DNA from: Thiorhodospira sibirica ATCC 700588
GTDB lineage: Bacteria > Pseudomonadota > Gammaproteobacteria > Ectothiorhodospirales > Ectothiorhodospiraceae
DNA length: 57,941 nucleotides
Assembly (NCBI RefSeq): GCF_000227725.2
Contig: NZ_MU255056.1
Span: 2,511,992 to 2,569,932, forward strand
Reading direction: 5' to 3'
Position 1 is the first letter of the stretch; every line of letters begins with the position of its first letter. This document shows positions 1 through 6,651 of the stretch, piece after piece. Made by a program: the position numbers and the translations under genes. Below the pieces are notes generated by a model. It made no database searches, was not told the origin of the DNA, and saw only the letters and a program-made list of their open reading frames with translations.

Positions 1-512
1 GTTCTTCGCTGTAGGCGGGGAGAAAGCCGGTATCCAAGCCTTCACTGGCGCCAAGTTCATGGAGCATTCGCAGGATGCTGGGTTGGGAGGGTTTGAGAAT
101 GTGTACCGAGGTTTTGAGTAATTCGCCCTTGGCGCAAACCCGCTCAATCAGGGGTGTCACCGGGCTGGGTGGGAAGAAGACGGTGGCGGGTGGGGAAAAT
201 GGCGGTGAGGCGGTGGCTGTCTGCTGGGCTTCGAGTTCTTGCCAGCGAGCGATGATACGCATCCTCAAGACGGGATCATAACCACTGACCAAGGTTAGTG
301 TAGTTAATTTATCCAGCCGGTACTGCGTTCGTTTTTTCCTTGCACATCAACATAAGATTCTGATTCACAATGCCAATCCAGATTTGGATCGGCCTCCAGG
401 CGCGTAATCATGGTGCGTATGTCCCGCAGGATATGCGGATGTTGTTTCCGGTCAGGTCCGCAATTTCGCGGCTGGTCATGGATAATGCCGGATTCAAGAA
501 CGTTTGAGACAT
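1..512 (-). pseudogene. Rha-family phage-type regulator, frameshifted, cut by window edge
   Basis: The reading frame starts at the ATG at 512 with GGAG upstream (start MSQTFLNPALSMTSREIADL) and has to be followed through three frames. The pieces join as a DNA-binding-type segment (HILRDIRTMI), then NLDWHCESESYVDVQGK, then YRLDKLTTLTLVSGYD followed by RMRIIARWQELE. The last segment is characteristic of Rha/pRha-type phage regulators. Each break is restored by adding one A to a short A run (near 462-464 and near 333-338), so this is either a decayed gene or two homopolymer sequencing errors. After the Rha core comes a proline-rich linker and a C-terminal segment that continues beyond base 1. 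Rha proteins are usually prophage-borne; no other phage gene is visible here. Confidence 0.72.
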
Positions 513-797
513 GAGCAAGTTTCTCCGTAAATTTAAGGATAAACCGCCGTATATAGTGCAAAGTATAGGGACGGCGGATTGCGCAAGGTTTGCACTACCG
601 TTACAGAGAAACCGGCCACCGGGAAGGTGCCCTGCGCAAGCCACCACAGCGAAATGATAGGCAGGAAAAAACGCGCCGGATTATGGCGAGCGTGGGTTAT
701 GGTCTCTGTTTTCGGGGTGCAAATCCCGACACCATTTACACGGTGCATGGCAAGCTTAGGCAAGCCCATTCGCCCTGTCAACCGGGTGTGAAGGAGC

Positions 798-814
798 GCC
801 GAGTGGTACTCGGC
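798..814. repeat. Palindrome GCCGAGT-N3-ACTCGGC, copy 1
   Basis: A 7-bp inverted repeat with loop GGT. The same palindrome with other 3-base loops occurs at 841-857 (GCA), 23122-23138 (TAT) and 57552-57568 (TGT). Confidence 0.75.
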
Positions 815-840
815 CAGCTCCAACGCCAGGCTTAAAACCC

Positions 841-857
841 GCCGAGTGCAACTCGGC
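841..857. repeat. Palindrome GCCGAGT-N3-ACTCGGC, copy 2
   Basis: Identical 7-bp arms to copy 1, loop GCA, 26 bases after it. Followed directly by GATCC, as copies 3 and 4 are preceded by GGATC. Confidence 0.75.
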
Positions 858-897
858 GATCCCAATGGCGACATCATCCTGATGCCGCAAACAGAAA

Positions 898-918
898 GCG
901 ACACCGGGAAGGTGTCGC
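898..918. repeat. 8-bp hairpin with 5-base loop, downstream of DUF1566 gene
   Basis: Arms GCGACACC and GGTGTCGC with loop GGGAA. It lies about 20 bases beyond the stop codon of the DUF1566 gene at 938-1957 (minus strand). The intervening segment is repeated beside the DUF1566 gene at 33369, which also ends in an 8-bp, 5-base-loop hairpin of different arm sequence. It may act as a transcript end, or as the downstream hairpin known to aid DGR retrohoming; similar hairpins elsewhere in the window have no such gene beside them. Confidence 0.7.
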
Positions 919-937
919 CACGAAGGCCAAAAGCCCA

Positions 938-1957
938 TTACTGTCGCGCGCGAACGAGACGCACCCGGTAAGCATAGTACTTGTAGTAATGGCTGACAGG
1001 ACCGTTATCGAAGCCCACGCACCACGCATGGCCACTATTATAGGCATTGGGCGAGGACGACCAAAACCAACTAGATGGCGTGTTGGGAAAGGCCTGTTCT
1101 ACGATGGTGGGACGGTGGTAACCGCCACTACAGAATGTAAAGTCAGCCTCCATGCCAAATTCCTGTGGTAAACCTGTGGAGCAGTAGACCAGGCTGCGCA
1201 GTTCGGTGCGATTAGGCAGACGAAAGCCTCCGGGAGGAGTCAGGGCGATGGCATCGTCCCAGGTAAACCTGCCAGCCTCGCCATCACAGGATTGCTGCGC
1301 TGAATTCCAGGTCTGCCCCACGGAGCAGCGCTGCCATTCCAGGTCGGTGGTGATGTCGCGGATGATGGAGCCGTCTTCGATGGGTAGATAGCGCCCGGCG
1401 ATCAGATCATCATCCGGGCTGGAATCCGGTGTGCGAACGAGGCGTACCGAGCGATTATTATCAATAGATTCATAATTAACATAACCAGCATTAAAGGTTA
1501 CATGCCACGCATAACCACCATCTCTTGCATAGGGCGATGATGACCAAAATGCTGTTGATGCTGTATTGGGAAAAACAGTGATATTAGCAGATGGAATACA
1601 GCTTCTTTCTACAATAGACATCAGTTCACGACGATTAGGTAAACGCCAATCTGTATAGCCTGCAAATTCAGTGTTTTGTGCGGTTTGCAGGGCACCAACC
1701 CAGGTGTAAGTTGATGCATCACCAATACAGGTATTGTTATCCCATATTTGACCCAAACTGCAGCGCATCCACATCAAGCCCGTTTTGGTATGTGTAGCTA
1801 CACCATTTTCGTGCAATATAAAATCAGTGGTGGGAGTAGTAATGGGTACACTAGGATCTTGGCGCATACATATTACATCAGCTAGCACCGCAGCGGGCAA
1901 AGTGATTAACACCATCAACACGATGCCAAGCATATGGAATTTTATTCTTAAAAGCAT
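938..1957 (-). CDS. Secreted protein with two DUF1566/Lcl-type domains; C-terminal one carries a candidate DGR variable region
   Basis: A 339-residue protein with an N-terminal signal peptide (about residues 1-26, ending ...AVLADV). Two DUF1566 domains follow, roughly 45-175 and 188-336. Each has the family marks: GLMWMRC or DLEWQRC near the start, a WRLP or FRLP motif, FWSSSP and a closing VRLVR. The domain is a C-type-lectin-like module commonly used for extracellular binding; the ligand is unknown. The second domain is nearly identical at DNA level to two domains of the gene at 2119-5412 except in its last 33 codons, where changes are confined to AAY-type codons. The first domain uses different codons and lacks that pattern. 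It lies 161 bases downstream of the 2119-5412 gene on the same strand and may be co-transcribed with it. Confidence 0.85.
   Translation of the reverse strand: MLLRIKFHMLGIVLMVLITLPAAVLADVICMRQDPSVPITTPTTDFILHENGVATHTKTGLMWMRCSLGQIWDNNTCIGDASTYTWVGALQTAQNTEFAGYTDWRLPNRRELMSIVERSCIPSANITVFPNTASTAFWSSSPYARDGGYAWHVTFNAGYVNYESIDNNRSVRLVRTPDSSPDDDLIAGRYLPIEDGSIIRDITTDLEWQRCSVGQTWNSAQQSCDGEAGRFTWDDAIALTPPGGFRLPNRTELRSLVYCSTGLPQEFGMEADFTFCSGGYHRPTIVEQAFPNTPSSWFWSSSPNAYNSGHAWCVGFDNGPVSHYYKYYAYRVRLVRARQ
950..1048 (-). other. Candidate DGR variable region in DUF1566 domain (gene 938-1957)
   Basis: Residues 304-336, from the codon after FWSSSP to the end of RVRLVR. Compared with 4159-4257 and 3676-3774, 17 of 33 codons differ. 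In 15 of the 17 the third base is the same (C or T) in all three, and the other 16 codons are base-for-base identical. Variable codons here include AAT, TAT, GGC, TGC, GAT, AAC, CCT, AGC and TAC, all reachable from AAC or AAT by changing only adenines. The invariant end reads CGGGTGCGTCTCGTTCGC on the coding strand, a plausible initiation-of-homing segment. Confidence 0.75.
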
Positions 1958-2118
1958 TTTTCACGTTCTCTATTGTTCGTCGGGGTAAGCGTCAACGCTT
2001 GATTGATACTATAACGCTGATTAAAAGCATCAATATCGCTCCAGTAAGTAAATTTTGATAAGTGGAGCTGATGATTTTCTATGATTCCAAGGTGAATCTG
2101 AAAAATAATTCTAAAATA

Positions 2119-5100
2119 TTAGCGTATCACACGAACGAGACGTATCCGTGCACGTTGTTCAGCTACCTTTTCATAATCGTTGACTAGGCCATCATAAAAT
2201 CTCACACCCCATGCATACATATTTATAATGGACGTAGATGTGGATGACCAAAATACACTGGAACTCCCCTCAGGGAAGTAGTGAATATCAATAGCAGGAT
2301 CAAAGCGCCCGGCATGGACAAGAGATTCCAGTTCATTGATGTCTGGAAGACGCCAGTCATTGGCGCCACACAAGCCCTGAGCGTTTACCGCTTGCACATA
2401 ACCTAGTGTGTCGCAAGCACTGCCTACGCACCTACCGCCATTTTGTGTGCCTGCATCTCCGCCGTTGGTGTTGGGATCGGGGTTGTACCAGGAATAGGTG
2501 TGACCATGATAACGCAGGGTAGACTCATTGACCTTGACCTCCCAGATCAGACCGGTGACGTTATCTTGTACGCATGACCAGCGCGTGCCATCGGTTTCAT
2601 TGCCGCCATCACTCCAAGGCATGTTCTGAATGGCCAGCGGTCTGCCGTTGGCATCGAGCTTGGTGTAGTCAAAGCCTGCCGCACCTGCGCCTATCTTTTG
2701 CAGTTGCCCTTGGCGTGCTAAGGCATCGCGGCCATGATCACCATCTTGGTCTGGAAAACCGGCAACCGGGCAGCTCAGGTTATTGCTGCTGTTATCGGCA
2801 CACCAGTCAATGCCGGTGTCGTTTAACGGGATAGCACTGTTGATAACGACAGATGGGGGTTCAGTCTCAATTGCCTGCGGGGTGGCCGCAACTGCTCCGG
2901 TCAATATGGGGCTGTCGATGCCTTGGCCTTCAACTTGCAATACCACGTAATATTCCCTGCTATTATCCAGGCCACGGAGGGTGTAACCACTGCTGACATT
3001 GCTAAACATCTGGCCATTGGCGCAACGGCTGTAGTTACTGATATCGCAGTTGGCATCGCTTGAAATGAACAGGTTGTAGACATAGCCTGATGTTTCATTC
3101 CATGAAGCGGTGATCTGGCTATCACCGGCCTCAAGCCTTAACTCAGGTAGAGGGTGTTCAACCTCGTTTGGATTGCGAACGAGACGCACCCGGCTTGCAT
3201 TGTCTTGGAAAGATCCGAAGATGCTACCGTTATCGAAGTCTACCTGCCACGCGCTAGTATCCATGCCAGAGCCTCCACTGTAGGATGACGACCAGAAATA
3301 AACGTAAGGTATAGGCATATTGGGAAATGCATGTTGCACGATGGTAGGACGCTGGAAATCGCCACTACAGCGTGTAAAGTTTGCATCCATACCAAATTCC
3401 TGTGGTTGGCCGGTGGAGCAATAGACCAGGCTACGTAACTCGGTAATATCAGGCAGGCGGAAACCTCTGGAATCTGTCAGTTGCATAGCATTATCAAGGG
3501 GATATCTAACCCAGTCAGCCTCGCCATCACAGGATTGCTGTGTGGCGTTCCAGGTCTGCCCCACGGCGCAACGCTGCCATTCCAGGTCGGTGGTGATGTC
3601 GCGGATGATGGAGCCGTCTTCGATGGGCAGGTAGCGCCCGGCGATTAGATCATCATCCGGGCTGGAATCCGGCGCGCGAACGAGACGCACCCGGAGAGTA
3701 TTGCTCTTGTAGCCGTTGAGGACACGACCGTAATGGAAGTCCACGCCCCACGCATGGACACTACTATAGGCATGGGGCGAGGACGACCAAAACCAACTAG
3801 ATGGCGTGTTGGGAAAGGCCTGTTCTACGATGGTCGGACGCTGGTAATCGCCACTGCACGCTGAAAAATTTGCATCCGTTCCGAACTCGTGTGGTTGACC
3901 TGTGGAGCAGTAGACCAGGCCGCGTAGTTCGGTGATATCAGGTAAACGAAAGCCACCGGGGGCAGTTAGGGTAACGGCATTGTCCCAGTTAAAGGTACTA
4001 GCGTCGCCATCACAGGATTGCAGCACTGCATTCCAGGTTTGCCCCACGGCGCAGCGCTGCCATTCCAGGTCGGTGGTGATATCGCGGATGATGGAGCCGT
4101 CTTCGATGGGCAGGTAGCGCCCGGCAATTAGGTCGTCATCAACGGTGGGCTGCGGCGCGCGAACGAGACGCACCCGGCTTGCAAAGCTCTTGCTGCTGCC
4201 GCTGACACGACCGCTATTGAAGCTCACGAGCCACGCATGGAGACTATTACCGGCATCGGGCGAAGACGACCAAAACCCAAGAGATGGCGTATTGGGAAAA
4301 GCCTGTTCTACGATGGTCGGACGCTGGTAATCGCCACTGCACATTGTATAGTCTGCATCCATACCAAATTCTTGTGGTAAACCTGTGGAGCAGTAGACCA
4401 GGCTGCGTAGTTCGGTGATATCCGGTAGACGAAAACCACCCGGGGCGGTCAGGGCAACGGCACTGCCCCAGCCAAACCCGCTAGTGTCGCCATCACAGCT
4501 TCGCTGCGTGGCATTCCAGGTTTGCCCCACGGCGCAGCGTTGCCATTCCAGGTTGGTGGTGATATCCCTGATGATGGAGCCGTCTTCGATGGGTAGGTAG
4601 CGCCCGGCGATCAATTGCGCCGTGGCGGCGTGTGGCGTGCCACTCACTACCGCACTGGGGCTGCTTTCAACCGTGTTGCGTTGACTGGTTAAGACAACAT
4701 AATAGGTCGTGCCATTGTTAAGCCCGCTTACACGATGCTGTGTCACATTTCCCAGGACTACTCGCTGCGTAAAACTGTTATTGACATCTGGATGGATATT
4801 GGAATCCGTGCCGTAATACAGCACATACGCTGTGGCATTACTGACAGCATTCCAGGACAACTCGATACTTTGATCGGCTGCCACGGCCACAAGATTTCCC
4901 GGTGCCGGAGGTGGTTGTGTTGTTTCCACCACAGGCAAGGTGTTTGCCACAATCTGGCCATTTTGATCCACCTGAATGCGCGTATCGCTGCTGTTCTCAC
5001 CTACCTTGATGCGTGGCGTTTCCCCTTGGCGGTTGACGGGTAAGCTGAGCATGAGATTACCCGCATGGCGAATCTCTACGCGGCCCGTATTGACATTGAA

Positions 5101-5412
5101 GCGGTATGTGTATTGATCGCTGTGTGGCAGGGTGAATTGCGCATGACGGGCAATAGCGGCGCTTAGATGTGCGATGCGGGCGTTGGTATCTTGCAGGATA
5201 ATATCCAGCGTACCGTATTGGGTGTTAGGCCGTGGGTAAAGGTTGACGGTGCCACTGATCCAAACGGTGGTATTGGTGCTGTCAAGGTAAGCCGTGCCGC
5301 CATTTAACTGTAAAACGGTTGCCTGTACAGCGGGCAGGCTACTTAAGCCGAATAAGAGCAGTAGAAAGACGATGGTATGCCGTAGGCGGTGTTGGGATCG
5401 TAGTGAGTCCAT
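2119..5412 (-). CDS. Large secreted multi-domain protein: FN3 plus four DUF1566/Lcl domains, two with candidate DGR variable regions
   Basis: A 1097-residue protein. A signal peptide (about 1-31, VFLLLLFGLSSLPAVQA) is followed by a beta-rich N-terminal region (32-160) and a fibronectin type III domain (about 168-262, ELSWNAVSNATAYVLYYG). Three tandem DUF1566 domains follow (about 267-418, 428-579, 588-747), joined by near-identical linkers ending LIAGRYLPIEDGSIIRDITT. Then come a second FN3 (about 752-846) and a longer Lcl-type domain at the C-terminus (about 855-1097, NDWRLPDINELESLV, VFWSST, IRLVR). The layout suggests a surface-exposed or secreted binding protein. Domains 1 and 2 carry DGR-like hypervariable cassettes; domain 3 and the C-terminal domain do not. 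Internal variable regions are unusual, since most known DGR targets vary only at the C-terminus. Cysteine pairs (QRC...SC; YCSTG...CSG) recur in each repeat. Confidence 0.85.
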   Translation of the reverse strand: MDSLRSQHRLRHTIVFLLLLFGLSSLPAVQATVLQLNGGTAYLDSTNTTVWISGTVNLYPRPNTQYGTLDIILQDTNARIAHLSAAIARHAQFTLPHSDQYTYRFNVNTGRVEIRHAGNLMLSLPVNRQGETPRIKVGENSSDTRIQVDQNGQIVANTLPVVETTQPPPAPGNLVAVAADQSIELSWNAVSNATAYVLYYGTDSNIHPDVNNSFTQRVVLGNVTQHRVSGLNNGTTYYVVLTSQRNTVESSPSAVVSGTPHAATAQLIAGRYLPIEDGSIIRDITTNLEWQRCAVGQTWNATQRSCDGDTSGFGWGSAVALTAPGGFRLPDITELRSLVYCSTGLPQEFGMDADYTMCSGDYQRPTIVEQAFPNTPSLGFWSSSPDAGNSLHAWLVSFNSGRVSGSSKSFASRVRLVRAPQPTVDDDLIAGRYLPIEDGSIIRDITTDLEWQRCAVGQTWNAVLQSCDGDASTFNWDNAVTLTAPGGFRLPDITELRGLVYCSTGQPHEFGTDANFSACSGDYQRPTIVEQAFPNTPSSWFWSSSPHAYSSVHAWGVDFHYGRVLNGYKSNTLRVRLVRAPDSSPDDDLIAGRYLPIEDGSIIRDITTDLEWQRCAVGQTWNATQQSCDGEADWVRYPLDNAMQLTDSRGFRLPDITELRSLVYCSTGQPQEFGMDANFTRCSGDFQRPTIVQHAFPNMPIPYVYFWSSSYSGGSGMDTSAWQVDFDNGSIFGSFQDNASRVRLVRNPNEVEHPLPELRLEAGDSQITASWNETSGYVYNLFISSDANCDISNYSRCANGQMFSNVSSGYTLRGLDNSREYYVVLQVEGQGIDSPILTGAVAATPQAIETEPPSVVINSAIPLNDTGIDWCADNSSNNLSCPVAGFPDQDGDHGRDALARQGQLQKIGAGAAGFDYTKLDANGRPLAIQNMPWSDGGNETDGTRWSCVQDNVTGLIWEVKVNESTLRYHGHTYSWYNPDPNTNGGDAGTQNGGRCVGSACDTLGYVQAVNAQGLCGANDWRLPDINELESLVHAGRFDPAIDIHYFPEGSSSVFWSSTSTSIINMYAWGVRFYDGLVNDYEKVAEQRARIRLVRVIR
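3676..3774 (-). other. Candidate DGR variable region, internal, DUF1566 repeat 2
   Basis: Residues 547-579 of the 1097-residue protein. Variable codons are CAT, TAT, AGT, GTC, GGC, GAC, CAT, TAC, CGT, CTC, AAC, GGC, TAC, AGC, AAT, ACT, CTC; the codons between them match the other two cassettes exactly. Hydrophobic CTC and GTC beside polar TAC and CAT at aligned sites is what random replacement of two adenines in AAC/AAT gives, and is not expected from ordinary divergence. Confidence 0.75.
4159..4257 (-). other. Candidate DGR variable region, internal, DUF1566 repeat 1
   Basis: Residues 386-418. Variable codons include GAT, GGT, CTC, CTC, AGC, AAT, AGC, CGT, AGC, GGC, AGC, AGC, AGC, TTT, GCA and AGC. 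Invariant codons GCC, CAT-GCG-TGG, GTG, TTC, GGT, GTC, AAG and the closing CGGGTGCGTCTCGTTCGC are the same as in the cassettes at 950-1048 and 3676-3774. Confidence 0.75.
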
Positions 5413-5775
5413 GATGAGTCGATGCTCTAAGGTTGGGTTAGGTCAGTGCCTTTGGGGCGCGAGTGATGACCACGGGCGTTGTCAGGGAAAACAGGAACGT
5501 GTAAAGAGGCTCCAGATATCTGGCGCGTGGGTAGGATTTCTTGGTGCGGTTACGGTTTTGCGTGTTCACGTCCAGATGCCATGCTTATGTTTATCCCACA
5601 GGATTTTTGGATTGATCCTGATACGGGTAACGATATGCAAACAGCGCAGCAAAGGCAAGGCTTTTTTGATGAAAAAATTGATTTATATCAATCATTTGGC
5701 GTTTTGTGAACTATAAAATCTACCCGCGACTACACCGTGCAGAGGTGCATCGTTTTCGCTGTGTTTGTGTGTCGC
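5413..5775. other. Intergenic region between DUF1566 gene and parA-like gene
   Basis: No gene is recognised in these 363 bases. The region should hold the promoter of the minus-strand DUF1566 gene starting at 5412. It also contains an FNR-type site with a well placed -10 element directed to the plus strand (see 5678-5724). Confidence 0.5.
5678..5724 (+). promoter_or_regulatory. FNR-type operator and possible class II promoter
   Basis: TTGATTTATATCAA at 5678-5691 is a perfect match to the FNR/CRP-like consensus TTGAT-N4-ATCAA. A TATAAA hexamer lies at 5712-5717. A start near 5724-5726 would put the operator centre at about -40 to -41.5, the class II activating position. No plus-strand gene follows; a transcript would run antisense into the 3' end of the ParA-like gene. 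Confidence 0.5.
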
Positions 5776-6573
5776 TCAGGGGCGCTGGGGGCGGATGCCG
5801 CGAATGTCTTGCCACATGAGTAATAAATCCTCTGCCAGGACGTAGTAATCGAGGCTGCCTCGGCTGCGTGGGCTGTAGAGCTGGATGGGTTTTCTGGCGG
5901 CGAAGGCCTCGGCCAGGCGGATGTCGGTGCGGATGCCGCGCAGCAGGCGTTGGCGTCCGTATTGCAGGGAGATGTTGTCGAGTACGGATTGATGACATTC
6001 GACGCCGCGTTCGAGCATTACCGGCAAAAGTCCCAGGAGTTGCAGGTGGGGGTTGATGCTGCTGCCGATGCGGAAAAACAGCCGGGACAGTTGGCGCACG
6101 CCTTCGCCCGAGAGGTGATGCGGGAGCATCGGGATGAGGATGCCATTGGCGGCGGCCATGGCGTTCATGAGCAGGATGTCGAGGCTGGGCGGTGTGTCGA
6201 TGACGATGATGTCGTAGTGTTCGGCAATCGCCGGGGCCTCTATCTGGCGTCGGAGCACCAGCAGATCTTTGGGGCCGCCGCCATGTTCGAAATTCTGGTC
6301 AGCAGGCACGAAATGCAGGCCGCTGACCAGGGTGGGCACGATGGCGCACACCAGGGCAAAATCTGGCTGCACGAACATGTCCTGCGCAGTGGGCGCACCG
6401 CGCGGACAGTTCACATCCAGCCCAACAGCCGCATGGCCTTGGGTGTCAAGGTCGATCAGCAAGACCTGATAATCGCGCTGGGCGAATTCCACGGCCAGAT
6501 TGACGGCGGTGGTGGTCTTTCCGGTGCCGCCTTTGCGATTGGAGATGCTGACCACAAACGGGAGTGGGTTCAC
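5776..6573 (-). CDS. ParA/Soj-family ATPase
   Basis: A 265-residue P-loop ATPase of the ParA/MinD class. The deviant Walker A motif KGGTGKTT is at residues 14-21, followed by a switch aspartate in LLIDLDTQGHAAVGL and the Walker B-like IIVIDTPPSLDILLMNA. Such proteins position DNA, chemoreceptor arrays or other cargo on the nucleoid through ATP-dependent dimer cycling. No parB or recognisable partner gene is adjacent: the downstream neighbour is the DUF1566 gene and upstream is a CBS-domain membrane protein. The cargo cannot therefore be read from context. Full length for the family. Confidence 0.85.
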   Translation of the reverse strand: MNPLPFVVSISNRKGGTGKTTTAVNLAVEFAQRDYQVLLIDLDTQGHAAVGLDVNCPRGAPTAQDMFVQPDFALVCAIVPTLVSGLHFVPADQNFEHGGGPKDLLVLRRQIEAPAIAEHYDIIVIDTPPSLDILLMNAMAAANGILIPMLPHHLSGEGVRQLSRLFFRIGSSINPHLQLLGLLPVMLERGVECHQSVLDNISLQYGRQRLLRGIRTDIRLAEAFAARKPIQLYSPRSRGSLDYYVLAEDLLLMWQDIRGIRPQRP

Positions 6574-6651
6574 AAAAACAGCCCTTGCGAAAAAGCATCG
6601 TGGGTTGCGCCAAACCCGGGGCGTGCTGTATAGCGCCGGCGTTGCGGGCCT

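Larger units (their letters stand above)
513..937. other. Intergenic stretch with palindromes
   Basis: No convincing gene is seen in these 425 bases; reading frames on both strands overlap each other and match nothing I recognise. The stretch holds several short inverted repeats: an imperfect one near 614-630, GCCGAGT-type palindromes at 798-814 and 841-857, an imperfect GGCGACATC/GATGCCGC hairpin at 867-888 and a perfect 8-bp hairpin at 898-918. It ends with a segment also found beside the DUF1566 gene at 33.4 kb. Confidence 0.5.

Noticed and set aside
1425-1560. First DUF1566 domain of the 938-1957 gene as a fourth variable region
   Set aside because: Its codons include AGA, GAA, TCT, GTA and CGC and differ synonymously from the other cassettes in the constant positions, so the adenine-only rule fails.
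2119-3300. Repeat 3 and the C-terminal Lcl domain of the 1097-residue protein as variable regions
   Set aside because: They contain CAG, GTA, GGA, CAA, AGA and other codons that adenine changes in AAY cannot give, and their lengths differ.
938-5775. A DGR reverse transcriptase or template repeat close to the variable DUF1566 genes
   Set aside because: No frame on either strand, here or elsewhere in the window, shows reverse transcriptase motifs, and no second copy of the invariant codons with AAC/AAT at the variable sites was found. The system, if real, must be completed elsewhere.
5950-6633. A 227-codon plus-strand frame
   Set aside because: It is the antisense shadow of the ParA-like gene, with low-complexity composition and no family match.
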